From Branchiostoma floridae (taxonomy: Eukaryota; Chordata; Leptocardii; Amphioxiformes; Branchiostomatidae): a DNA stretch of 64,000 nt. Made by a program: the position numbers and the translations under genes. This document shows positions 31,441 through 41,853 of this stretch, piece after piece. The stretch is taken from contig NW_023365697.1 in NCBI RefSeq assembly GCF_000003815.2, positions 1-64,000 on the forward strand, in the 5' to 3' direction. Below the pieces are notes generated by a model. The model made no database searches. It saw nothing but the letters and a program-made list of their open reading frames with translations, and was not told the origin of the DNA. Each line of letters opens with the position of its first letter. Positions within the stretch are counted from its first letter, which is position 1.

Positions 31441-34408
31441 ATGGTGATCTCAGCTGTATCTTCAAACTGCTCCAGTTCAGGCTTGGGGTCTAGCCTTTCC
31501 ATCCTGATGACTGTTTCCTCCTCTGTTTCGTCCTCTGTATCCTCCTCTGTTTCCTCCACTGATTCAGATTCTTCTTCTGACGTTGTCTCTTCTTCTGCAG
31601 GCTGGTGATTGTAGTAATTGAACTTCTGATTAGTGAAGCTGTATCCTGTCTCCAGGAAAGGGGTTTTCACCTTCTTGGACAAGCTTTGCCCTTCATAAAT
31701 CCAGATTTTACTTGCTGGCAGGGGTACCCCTTTCTGGAGACATTCCTCAAATGACTGTTTAAGCTGGTGGTGAACTTCATTGATCGACGTGGAGCGGTAG
31801 TGTTGTGGAGCTGAGAGAGGGGTGTCTGACGGTGCATCATGGAGCACAAGCTCTTCCTCTTCGATGTGCCAGTGTTGGCCGTACCCCTCCTGCATGAAGT
31901 CACTGACACGCTCAACGTAGGTTTGTGTGTCCCGTGGATACTTCTGTAGCAGGGCCACTGGAATCCTGGTTCTTGGTTGTGAGAAAAGTTTCGCTACTTG
32001 AGAGATCTTGTTGTTGTTATTTTGCTGTCCACGGGTTCCTCCATTCTTGTTGTGGATGTGCGTTTTTACCATGAGGTTGGTGATGATCTGACCTTCATTC
32101 GCATAATTAGCAGAGGCTTTGGTGATGCGCTTGAATGTGCCAAATTGCCTTTCTTCATTTTCGGCCAGAAGAGAGCTTATTGGAGCAACCCTGTATACGA
32201 TGGGTGTATGATCTCTCAGGGAATGAATGTAACTGCCCCAGAGCTTTCTCTTTGTGATGGACTTTGGATCTCCCGGGAAGATTTCTTTCATCATGAGGTT
32301 GTGTACGTGCATTGTGTTCTGCATCCGGTAAATGGAGGTCATGTCACGTTTGTCTGCAGCAGCATAACACAGCCTTTGCATTTCTACAAGACTGTGTAAT
32401 AGCTTCATGACGTTCTCTTCTGCTTGTCCTTGCTGTTCCAGCTCCTTTGTAACTAGCACTAGGAAGTGTCGCATGTCAGATGCCCGTACGGTGTCTTTGT
32501 TGCCAAGAGTGGTTTTCCTCACAGTTTCTATTGTTTCTGCGACTTTTGGGACGCGTTTTGGCAGCTCTTCGAAGATGTTTTTGGTGTGGTTGTATAAGTC
32601 GTGCATGCTTTCACTCGCGGGGATTTCCAGTTTCTGTAAGTTGATTTCTGTGATGTCTTGTGTTGGGTCAGGTTGAAGGAGGGTGGGGCTTCTCTTAATG
32701 CCACGAAGCACATGCTTCATTCCTTGCTGCAGATCTTTCTTCGTCATGCTGTCTGCTCTGTCGTAAGGCACCTCTCCTCTGTAGGTCAATTCATCTTTCA
32801 ATTCCTCCTTCGACATCTGACTGAAGGGTTCTGGTAGGGATGATGACGCTTTCTGGGAAGTGATGGGCCCTTCTAGGAGAAACTGTTGTCTGTCTTGAAT
32901 GGTCATGACAGGATCGTTGCATGCCGAGGGGCTGTCCATCATTCTGCTGTCTGCAGGGCATAGGCAGGGGTGGAATCCTCCTCTCTGCTGGCCCATTTCA
33001 AATTGGCGAGAAGGGTTGTCTCCTTTGAAAAAACGGAGAACATCTTTAAATTCTCTACCGTCTGGTGTCGTCACTGGGAAAGAGAGTGATGGTAAGTCAT
33101 CTCTTCTTGTTTGTGCGTACAGCAGTTGTTCTGCATCCGAGCTGCCGCTTCTTGCAATTAAGTATACGTGTGGTTGCTCCACTGCAGACTGCACTGAGAT
33201 TTTTAAGTTGAACTTCTGCTCATACTCGGTGTCTGTGAGATGGATGGCTTCGTCATATATGGTGGAAAAAAGGTACAGGATGTAGCCATGGTTAGCCAGT
33301 GTTGCACCATCTTCCCAGTACATGAGGTTTCTTGTTGTTCGGAAGGACTCCAAGCGATGTCTCATGGACCCTTCTGTTTCCCCTTCATGGTACTCTCCTA
33401 AATCCATCAGTCCCTGCTGCAACTCTTCTGTTGTCATCTCTGCACAGTTTGTGGCATCCCTCATGAATGGTAGTTCTGTTTCTAGCATGTACTGCCTCAG
33501 TTCATGTAGTGGTTTTTTTCTACCTGCAGTGGTGATGATCTTAGTTTCTATTCTGTTGCCGTCTTTGTTCAGATAGAACTTCTCGTAGGTCCTCGGAACC
33601 ACAAATTCACCAATGGGAACTTCCCCACTTTCAATCATCTTAGACATCTCCTTACTGATTTCCCTTTCTGTGCGCTTCTTTGGAAGTGTCAAGTCTGACC
33701 CCTGAACAACTCTTTGTCGTGCTCTGCGCACGCGGACCGCTGGTGATTGTTGCTGGAATCGGTCTGTATTGATGTCTTCTTTCTGCAACCACAGTTTGAG
33801 TAACTGTCCAGCATTTTGAAGTGGTTTCCCATCAAGCCCTTTGATGTCATATTTCCGTGCCAGCTGAGTCCAGTTTACTGCTGTGCCATCTTCAAGGCTG
33901 TTCACTTCCTCCTTAAGTGCATCTCTATCAAAGTTTCCCCAGTCATCGAAGTTGCCCAGTCTTTTCTTACATTTTCTTTGTCCTGTTTCCTCCTGACGCT
34001 TCCTTTTTTTTGTTCGTGTTTCTGCCTCTGCCCTTGTTTCAAACTCCTCTGCAAGCCTTCTGTTCTTTCTTGCACGTAGGGACTCAGTGTTTCCATAGGC
34101 AACTTCTACATCTTTGTTGTTTACCCTTTGTGCTTCTTCAAAGCTTCTTTTGAGCTCACTGGCATACTTTCGTTTCTTGGCCCTTTCATTCTTTTTGATG
34201 TTCACCTCTATTTGTTGCACTTCAGCAAGGATGCGTTTGACTTGGGTCAGCTGTGGAATACTGTCATTCAGTTCATTGCGCACTCTGGTGCACTTAATCT
34301 GCTTGTTGTAGAAGTCCCAGTGAGTACCGTGATCCAACAGACAGGCTTTGCATGGACCGACAATGCTGTGTTTCTGTTTTGTGGCTTTGTTAAGCTTCTT
34401 CCAGTTGC
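31441..34408 (-). CDS. Main exon of a large transposase-like protein (5' end in gap)
   Basis: About 989 uninterrupted codons on the - strand end at a donor (CACCAT|GTGAGT); reading past it meets TGA at once. Numbering from a frame start at 34556 (bases inside the gap counted), the order is: a Cys pair C-x2-C (about residue 69) beside HGTHWDFYNK; a basic coiled stretch (about 105-200); a helix-turn-helix-like segment NWTQLARKYDI...GQLLKLWLQ (about 228-257); SAP-like segments near 374-405 and 580-618; FFKGDNPSRQFEMGQQRGG-x3-C-x-C (about 509-532); SMHDLYNH (about 650-657); ENEERQFGTFK (about 799-809); and an acidic C-terminus. By analogy with CACTA/KDZ-type transposases, D (GDNP), D (MHDL) and E (ENEER) are candidate catalytic residues, spaced about 140 and 147. 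That reading is inference. No stop or frameshift is visible. Confidence 0.8.
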
Positions 34409-34508
34409 NNNNNNNNNNNNNNNNNNNNNNNNNNNNNNNNNNNNNNNNNNNNNNNNNNNNNNNNNNNNNNNNNNNNNNNNNNNNNNNNNNNNNNNNNNNN
34501 NNNNNNNN
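34409..34508. other. Assembly gap (100 N)
   Basis: Run of N covering the 5' boundary of the main exon. The short frame beyond it (to 34556) is not convincing coding sequence. Confidence 0.99.
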
Positions 34509-34559
34509 TATATTTAGTTTCAAACACAACTCGATCCTAGACAGAAAGGTAAACATATC

Positions 34560-36640
34560 TCAGGGCAAATGCATTCATTCTGATTTGACTGACATTCAAT
34601 GAGTTCATCCTTTGTACCTCTTGTTATGTACGTCACAGATAATTGTCAGTCTGTTCATCTTTTTTTTCAACGTGACACCTATGCGGACAAAGCTACGGGT
34701 CACTGCTGTTAAAAATAATTGTAGTGAGGCCAAATCAAGTAATTTTTATGAATAACATCAGTATGCTCATTAATTTTTGTCTGATTGTCAGAAGAAAGAA
34801 AAAAAATGGGAGAATTTCAAAATCTTTCAGATTGGTCAACATGATGAGATTGTACCGAAATTGGGAATGTGACTGACGTGGAAAAAATGAAAAAGCAGTG
34901 GCTTTTATTCACGATTTCCAACATATTGGGGCAAGGTTCTAATGCTGGAAAGATGCAAACACGGCATAAGATCGTTGTTGGATATCACTGATCAGTGCTC
35001 TCCCCTCAACAAAAGCTCTATTTTTTGTGATTTCTTGTATGTCTCTGTACCATGTATACAATTGTTTTATGCCAAAATGTAACAGCCCTTTTGTTTACTC
35101 GTCAAAGCATTCTAAATTTCGTTAGATTTCACCTCTCTTGTTATGCAACTTCTCAGACCCCGCTAAACAAACATTGTCCTTTGCAAATGATAACAAACAT
35201 GGCCGCCAGGCCAGGCTGTTTGACGATTTCATCATTCCAGGGCCACATACAGATTATTCTGTGCCAAAATACTAGGATGACAACCTGCAATGTTTATTCA
35301 TCAAAATATATTGTATTTCGGTAAATTTCGCCCTCCTTCATGTGTTTTCCTTTGTATTCCGGTATTGAGGTGGACCCAGCGATACCAGTATTATGAGTAT
35401 ACTACTCTAGTGTCACTTTTACTACAATAGAGCTTTTCTTGAATACAGGATAGAATGACTTGTTGGCTGTGCTACCATGTTTTGTCACTTTAATTCTAAA
35501 CATTTATGGTGTCTGTTTTGAAAATTTGGCCATCTTGTTGTGTGTTTTTTTTTTTTTTTACTAAATCTTGTTTTTTCAGTCCTATCTCACCATTTTTGCT
35601 GTCTTCAGAGGATGTTATCCATAAAATTTACCTGTTGTGGCCTGATCTGATCTGTCAGTTTGTGTTACATGTAGTGTTGAAGTTAAATTTTACTCTATAA
35701 TGCATTAGTGGATTATAGTCTATTTGTGGCAGGAAGAAAGAGGTACTGAATAAAGAATTACTGTAGACTGCCCAAGTCCTACTATCACAAAATGATGGGC
35801 ACCTTTTACCGAGTTTGTCTGAGTACATATAATAGGAAAAATGTTTGGATATTTATGTTGGTGAATTTAGCAATGATCCGAACCAACNNNNNNNNNNNNN
35901 NNNNNNNNNNNNNNNNNNNNNNNNNNNNNNNNNNNNNNNNNNNNNNNNNNNNNNNNNNNNNNNNNNNNNNNNNNNNNNNNNNNNNNNCTGAGCAACTACT
36001 AGTACTAGTACTTTCCAGCTAGTAGCAGTCAGAATATGCTTTCAAAGTAAAATCAATCATGGAATGTAATTTCTTTCAAATTTCCTTTTAGTGTTTAACA
36101 AGTGTTATAAGAACCATGACGAGGACGAAAGAGTCTAGAGGATGAAAAGACTTGATACTTCCCAATATGTCTGTGATGGATCCTTTTCAAATTGCCAGAA
36201 GGGGCAAATACTATGTCAAAAATATATTGTAGATAAGATGAATGTCATGTAATTGATTTTTGTGGCAGTCGAAAACACATTTTGAAAGACAAATACTGTA
36301 TTAAAGACATGTGCGGGCCCTGTTTAAAAAAATGTATATATGTTCTACATGGAAAGAGGGCAGAAGTCATATATATGATTGTATATTATCCAACTGTTGT
36401 AAAATAGATTACCATAACTACTTGATATATGTTTAATGCTCAATTTTGTTCTGTCAATATAGGTACATGCCCTTGCCTCATGCCCAAGAGTCAGAAATTT
36501 CTTCAATGCATCCAGTACATAATTGCAATTCTATTTGTACATAGTGCTTTGTGATCAGCCCTAAAGTAAAAACTAACTTCCAAGTCTTTACTGCATGTTA
36601 ATTCACTGGCACATATCTTTGTTTATTATGTGAATAAAGA
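34560..36640. other. AT-rich interior of the candidate transposon; no supported gene
   Basis: It contains a 100-N gap (35888-35987) and homopolymer T runs. An acceptor-like TTTCCTTTTAG at about 36.09 kb precedes FNKCYKNHDEDERV and a stop on the + strand; that is too short to call. Nothing else is seen. Confidence 0.4.
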
Positions 36641-36650
36641 AAACAGTTAC

Positions 36651-36875
36651 CTCTGTGATGATCGATCAGCTTGTCTTCTTTCCTCAACCCCCTTGATGTG
36701 AGCAGGATTGTAAAATGTTCAGGACACAGAAACGAAGCAGCCAGCCAGCTTGGGTTCTCAGCGACAATGTGACCATGAGAATTGTTCAGAACAGTCAAAA
36801 TCTCAGGTGTCAGCTTTGTTTTTTACACGTCTGCAGCCGGGTCTTGTAAACGTCTGATACGGCTACAGTCATCAT
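36651..36875 (-). CDS. Probable upstream exon of the transposase-like gene, with apparent frameshift
   Basis: On the - strand the frame KLTPEILTVLNNSHGHIVAE, NPSWLAASFLCPEHFTILLT, SRGLRKEDKLIDHHR ends at a donor, CACAGAG|GTAACT. It has natural composition. Upstream, MMTVAVSDVYKTRLQTCKK starts at an ATG (36873-36875 or 36870-36872) one frame away; the two join if one base is missing in the A6 run near 36.82 kb. That could be a real mutation or a homopolymer sequencing error. Orientation and position fit a first coding exon for the large gene below; splice phase into the main exon cannot be checked because of the gap. Confidence 0.45.
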
Positions 36876-37660
36876 TTGCATTTCTTTACACTGTTATTGT
36901 TTGATTGCTATTCATGCACTCCTCTGACCAGTTCTGTTTATTTTGGTCATTATTAGATGCCAGAAGTGTTAAATGTGCAATGTACTATATGTTCAGAGTG
37001 ACTGACAACAATTGTAATTTTCATCCCTTGGAATTCTGTTCAATGTTAGATTTTTTTTTATACTATGATGAAAGAAAATCTCAAAAGTGGGAAAAAATTG
37101 TAGACCTAACGTATCCCTGAACACAGCAGGTTTCTACACCAATATATGATTTTGAGTTGCATTTTATTGAGTTCAGCAGTTTTAAGCATTCTCTGTAGCA
37201 ACCTGCTTGAGTGTAAAATTTTTCATTTAAAGACTAAGATGGCACAGGAATACATCTTAGAATTGTAATTAGACAGTTGTGCCCCATGGCCAGCTCCAGG
37301 TGTGTATTGTGTTTGTAGGTATATTGCACACATTTCTGTGAAAAAAATCATGAAAGATACTAGTATATCTCCTGCACTAAGCACAGAGAGGTATATATGT
37401 ACTGTCAACATAATTCCTGGTGCTGCTATTGACAGACAAAGTGTGTCAAAAACTTTTTTACTATTGATAGGCAGTTTAGTCGGTTTAAAAAATAATAACG
37501 ACGATCGTGTAAAATGGTACAAAAAATGAGAATTTCATTCCCGTGTTGCACAAAATCCGAAATCTGCCATGTATATGCAACCCTTATTTTGTGGATGATC
37601 CTATAAAATGGTGTAAAACATTCCCAAGTAACAAAAGATAATCGTTGAATTTTAAAAAAA

Positions 37661-37738
37661 GTTCCTTCACAGAGGTTTGAACTGACGACCCACGGTTTGC
37701 GAGGCCATGTCTTTACCATTTGAGCCATATGACCAATG
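37661..37738 (-). repeat. tRNA-derived SINE (tRNA-like head)
   Basis: The - strand reads TATGGCTCAAATGGTAAAGA (A-box/D-arm-like), then CCTCGCAAACC in the anticodon-arm position, and CAGTTCAAACCTC (B-box/T-loop), with tRNA-like spacing. The acceptor stem does not pair, so it is not a functional tRNA gene. A T-rich tail follows (- strand AACTTTTTTTAAAATTC). It lies inside the candidate transposon. Confidence 0.6.
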
Positions 37739-37823
37739 CGTTTGTAGTCCGCAGTGATCGAAAGGAATACATACACACATAGCCTGTGACTCACAGTCAT
37801 TTATATTTTCGTACTATTGACAG

Positions 37824-38176
37824 GCAAAAAGCCTCTCATTAGCCATTGCCAATTTGACAAACTATTACCAAGGCATATTTCACGTTGTCAGGTTTACAAG
37901 TGGAAGCATAATGTTGTTAAATGTGTGAAGAACAAGAACATGTTTTACACATCTAAAGCTCAAGCTACGCAGCATAACAATAGGTGTCTGCTACATCCAT
38001 GTCAGACAACTAACTTAGTAAGACAATACACATTTATCGTCTGCCATATTTGTCCAAAAGTTGAAGCAAAGTTGTTCAGCTACAAAAGTGCAGACCTAAA
38101 CCACTCAATTCAAAGAGCCAAATATGTTTATAATCAGTCTTTTACTGTAAAGTGGTGCCAAGTTGTTGCATTTTGA
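37824..38176 (+). CDS. Cys/His-rich open frame in the candidate transposon
   Basis: After an acceptor-like ACTATTGACAG, an open frame of about 118 codons in AT-rich DNA contains DKLLPRHISRC and ATQHNNRC, two H-x3-C ends of possible CHHC/C2HC-type fingers. Further on come VCHICPKVEAK and ADLNHSIQR. At least eight cysteines are present. A donor-like ACTTA|GTAAGA lies inside at about 38.02 kb, so the real exon may end there. If real, it could belong to the + strand transcript suggested by the 28.2 and 28.8 kb signals. A chance ORF is possible. Confidence 0.35.
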
Positions 38177-38573
38177 TAGCTCACAACATTTACCACGGTA
38201 AATGTTGAATGTTTGTAGTGATTCGTCTTGAGGATTACTTACGTCTTTTAGGTATGAAAAGCCCTTTTAACGGGAATGGTCGTAATCCAAACGTTAATTG
38301 GAAAACAAACATTAAGCCGCTATACATGCTTGACCTTATAGTATTATAGGACCAGTAGCTATGAACTAAGTTGGTATCTTACAACAGTATACATGTATCT
38401 GAGTTCGCAGTCTCCTGAAGATCGAACTGACGGCTCAAAATTTAGTCTGAATTTTACGGTTTTCATGGGTTGACGAGTGAATTGCGCAAAAACACGCATG
38501 GCCTTCAATTTAGTGTAGCCCTAGGATGACACCACATATTCAAGAAATACTTCTCAAAGTTCATGAAAACCTA

Positions 38574-38792
38574 CTCTCCAAGCAGATCCTACGGTAGCAT
38601 AAGATAGTATCAAAAGCAAGCTGCCAGGGGAGTGAAGCCGGCCCAGGTGTGTCTTAGGCTACCGAAGTAACGTAAGTTTATACTAAGCTTGCCAAATCGG
38701 AAACACACTTGTAGGCCATTGCAGCTTCATTCTTCTGACAGCTGTTGATACTACATTTGTATCTTATGCTACCGCAGGATCTGCTTGGAGAT
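38574..38792. mobile_element. 219-bp Tc1/mariner-type MITE
   Basis: The ends are CTCTCCAAGCAGATCCTACG and, reverse complemented, ATCTCCAAGCAGATCCTGCG, continuing GTAGCATAAGATA on both sides: inverted repeats of about 32 bp. TA flanks each end (38572-38573, 38793-38794), as expected for the Tc1/mariner superfamily. There is no coding capacity. It is nested in the 12-kb candidate transposon. Confidence 0.85.
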
Positions 38793-38799
38793 TAATACA

Positions 38800-40090
38800 A
38801 ATCCACATGTGTCTTGTCTGTGTCTTTATTTTTGGATAATCCGAGCTAAAAGGACGCGCTTTGTTACAGCGTTTCTACGCTACGCCATCGATCACTTGAC
38901 TCAAATTCATGTGGCCACGAACACAAAAATGACATACTATAGAGCAAATAAATGCAAAAACAATGAAAATGACAGCAATGCAGTTGTGATATACTTGATT
39001 CTTTGTTTACAGTACTGATCAGAGTGCAAAAAAATGGGGAGGGGGTAAAACCAAGGAGCATTTTATGAGAAAAGATTGGTAAAACTCCTCACGGCCAACT
39101 CCCTTCCCCGGAATAGCGAACTTCAACCCATGTTGAAAACCGCGAATCAGTGTTCCCCAAAAATCATAAACAAAGCAGCTCTAAAATGAGGCTACAAATG
39201 CCTAGTAAACGTGTTGTCCATTTTTAATCACCTCGTATTTTCATAGTTCGAAATTACGGCTTATCTTTTGTGGTGGAAGTTTCCTTACGCACCATGTACG
39301 AAAAAAAGCTGTCGACGCTTCCAACAATTCTTTTGCCAACAAAATTCCTTTCAAACCATACTTCTTGTTTCAACCAAGGAAGTGAAAAACCTTCTTATAT
39401 AAACACCTAATGACCGGGCCATTGTGCTCACCCATCAGGATGTTTCTGTTTGCACTCTATGCATAATTTGAGATAATTGCACCTAATTACTTTGATAGAG
39501 GGTGCTAAATAGGACTTATGCTTTGACAGATATTCAGCTGTAATGTTGATTGACAGTGATGGATTGAGAAGGGACACAAAAATTCCAGAATACAAGAATT
39601 TAAACTTTAAACCTTTGGGCACCACCTTTAGCCACTAGCTACAGAGTTGATATTGGGTGCAAACAAGGCGCAAGGAGCTGGTCTACATGAATAATTGTTT
39701 GGAAAACCTATTTTATTATCACACAATTAGCTATTCATTGATAAATTAACTGCAACCCCCCAAAATATTGCCAGTACAAGGGATTTTTTAAAATTTCATA
39801 AAAATTTGACCACATCCATATTTTCTGAAAACTTATTCTTATACTATGCGACTGTCGCTATGTCCTCTAAAAAAATCAATATTCCCAGCCATCGGCAAAG
39901 GTGGTGCGCGAGCCATTTTTTGTTATATCTAATACTATATTTGTCAATAGATAATATAGAAATTATGCAGATTTGACACACATGTTCTTAATTGCTGAAA
40001 CGAATAGTTTCCTGCCTAAGTTCCTGCCAAATTTCAGGTATTTCCACCGCTTCAGTCTCAAGATATTTGAGATTTTCCTGACAGCACCAT
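38800..40090. other. Right part of the candidate transposon; no supported gene
   Basis: AT-rich, no coherent frame on either strand. CTTCAGTCTCAAGATATTTG with TCTCAAGATATTTGAGA forms a small palindrome near 40.06 kb, about 75 bases inside the right end. Confidence 0.4.
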
Positions 40091-40132
40091 ATTACCCATA
40101 TAGCCCTATTATATGGTTGGGACTGGACTTAG

Positions 40133-41141
40133 CCCACAGGAGCTTGCAAGGCACAATGTCCCCAGAGATGCCGTGCATCTTTGCAAGATGAGATTTCAAA
40201 GTCTTAAAACTATGCAAAAGGGTGTCGCAACCATGAGAAATAAACTGGTTGCACACAAAGACAGATTTATTCTTGTACAGGTCAGAGGAGATGGCAATGG
40301 CTCTCGCCTTTGTTACTAAATCAGGACTTGGAGTCTGAGAGGCATCCGAAGTATCCTCATCAATGATGAGGCTTCTGGGGCCAACAGTAGAGTCAGACTC
40401 ATTACCGTTCACAGAACGAAGACTGTCCGAGGGAAAATCCTCAATAACCAAACTGGAGTCGGAATCCGGCTCCTTACGAATCTTTTTTCCTTTAGACAGA
40501 GTCATTGCAGAGGCAGATCCTTCACTGGAATCCCCCCTACACCTTTTCCTAGAATCTTTGTCAGCAATATCAGAGTTGCCATCATGGCAGCTTTGACAAA
40601 TAAAGAGGCGATCATCGCCATGACAAACTGGGCCCTCACAGAAAGCAAGGAGAGCAGACTCAGGAGTTATATCTGCCTTGCACTGATGACAAGACACCAC
40701 CTCCAGAGTGAGAGTGTACTCCAACTCGCAGGACTGACACATGTACCGACGGGTAACAGGTCGAATTGGACTATTCCCCTTACGCACCCGCCTCTTTCTC
40801 TGGGACCGAATGCGAGGGACCGTTTCCGGAGCAGTAGATGTTGAGGGAACCTGCTCACCAGAAGAGGAAGAAAGGCCAGGTTTGACCAGAGAAAGAGCGG
40901 CCTCCGGTACCGCGTCCTGAGACGGAACAACCACCGGTTCTGCGGCCGGAGACGAAACCTCCGATTCTGCGACCGGAGAAGAAACACCCGACTTTACACC
41001 CGAAGAAGTATCCGGGTCCACACTGCTAGGGCTACCTGGGGGGGAACTAGGATCAGATACGACAGACTCCGAGTCAGAGACATGAGCCAGTTCCGACCGA
41101 TCAGATTGTCTACAGCGTGAGGGACATCTCCACCATGGTGT
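40133..41141 (-). CDS. Tx1-like LINE ORF1, central part with zinc fingers (ends at the insertion)
   Basis: The - strand frame, open from about 41141, is Ser/Pro-rich, then has a basic patch (RIRSQRKRRVRKG). A PHD/RING-like Cys-rich block follows: YMCQSCELEYTL, VSCHQCKADIT, PVCHGDDRLFICQSCHD. After an acidic region comes VFVCNQFISHGCD, FKTLKSHLAKMHG (a C2H2-like finger) and GDIVPCKL. Within the last codons the frame slips (AAGCTCCTGTGGG, expected AAGCTCTGTGGG), after which the LINE homology stops at TIR-like sequence. The frame continues 13 codons into the insertion to a chance stop (40092). It sits one frame away from the knuckle-bearing part upstream. Confidence 0.75.
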
Positions 41142-41196
41142 TCACTGTTCTGACTCATAACTGTCGAGGGTTCTTGGTGTTTTGACCAACTAGCTC

Positions 41197-41853
41197 CTAA
41201 TTTATTCTATTAGCAAAGGACAAAGGGCAACGGCGTGCCGTATGCCCCTCTTCTCTGCAGGTGAGACACACCACATCGTTTGTACAGTCTAGGGCTGAAT
41301 GCCCAATGGATTGGCATTTATTACAGAAGTTTACTGTACATTTCGAAGACTCGTGGCCTTCTTGGTTACATCTTAGGCAGGTACGGGGTTGCCCCACGTA
41401 CCTGAAGAAAACCATCCTACCGTCAAACATTCTCCAAGAAGAGGGAATGTTACGTCCCGGCTTCAAAACTACCTTGTATTGACGGTTTCCGTTTAAAATG
41501 GTCGGATAATCCCTGTATGTCACCAAGCGTGACGTGATGACGGTACAGTATTGCCCTAACCAGTTTCTGACATAATTGTCATCAAGTTCATACGGGATTC
41601 TGGTAGCGGTGACAATTACTTCCGCTGCCGCATAAGATGACACATCCACGGCGTCTAGACCAGACAGTTTCCCCGCATACAATCTGCGGTCATGAATCGT
41701 GGAGAACGACACATCGAAAGAATTAGGTCCCAGAGACTGTATAGCCTGAAGGCTGCTCATGGGAACCGAAACATCGCTCAGCATAGTAAGCACTTCTTCA
41801 TACGTTAACCGAGCACGGTTCACGGCGACTTTTATTGAAAAATCACGCTTCAT
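41197..41853 (-). CDS. Tx1-like LINE ORF1, N-terminal part with three CCHC knuckles
   Basis: A 218-codon - strand frame opens MKRDFSIKVAVNRARLTYEE. An RRM-like region follows (SSLQAIQSLGPNSFDVSFS; RIPYELDDNYVRNWLGQY; RMVFFRYVGQPRTC). It ends with three CCHC knuckles, CLRCNQEGHESSKC, CNKCQSIGHSALDC and CLTCREEGHTARRC, then TAG. This is the nucleic-acid-binding ORF1 of Tx1-type LINEs. In a working element it would run on into the next part; here a stop and a frameshift between 41197 and 41141 interrupt it. Confidence 0.85.
   Translation of the reverse strand: MKRDFSIKVAVNRARLTYEEVLTMLSDVSVPMSSLQAIQSLGPNSFDVSFSTIHDRRLYAGKLSGLDAVDVSSYAAAEVIVTATRIPYELDDNYVRNWLGQYCTVITSRLVTYRDYPTILNGNRQYKVVLKPGRNIPSSWRMFDGRMVFFRYVGQPRTCLRCNQEGHESSKCTVNFCNKCQSIGHSALDCTNDVVCLTCREEGHTARRCPLSFANRIN

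Larger units (their letters stand above)
27996..40132. mobile_element. Candidate 12.1-kb DNA transposon inserted in a LINE ORF1
   Basis: The left end reads inward GTGCTAAGTCCTGTCACAGC and the right end, reverse complemented, GGGCTAAGTCCAGTCCCAAC. They match at about 17 of 21 positions and then diverge. Outside them, the two halves of one LINE ORF1 zinc finger abut. CCC flanks both ends (27993-27995 and 40133-40135), so the boundary fits a 3-bp target duplication; no duplication, or a diverged 6-bp one, is also possible. Inside is a multi-exon - strand gene encoding a large transposase-like protein, + strand exon-like signals near the left end, a SINE and a small MITE. The ends do not begin CACTA/CACTG and I cannot place it in a named superfamily. 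Confidence 0.65.

Noticed and set aside
32899-33285. Antisense frames within the transposase-like main exon (also 31998-32399, 34128-34517)
   Set aside because: Shadows of the long - strand reading frame, which has spliced continuation in consistent phase.
37661-37738. Functional tRNA gene
   Set aside because: A and B boxes are present but the acceptor and other stems do not pair, so it is a SINE head or tRNA pseudogene.
27996-40132. Polinton/Maverick element
   Set aside because: No polymerase B, integrase, ATPase or capsid-type gene is visible and the terminal repeats are short. Only one large gene fits.
27996-40132. Classical CACTA (EnSpm) element
   Set aside because: A 3-bp duplication and loosely similar catalytic blocks are compatible, but the ends read GTG/GGGCTAAGTCC rather than CACTA/CACTG, and the protein lacks a clear match.
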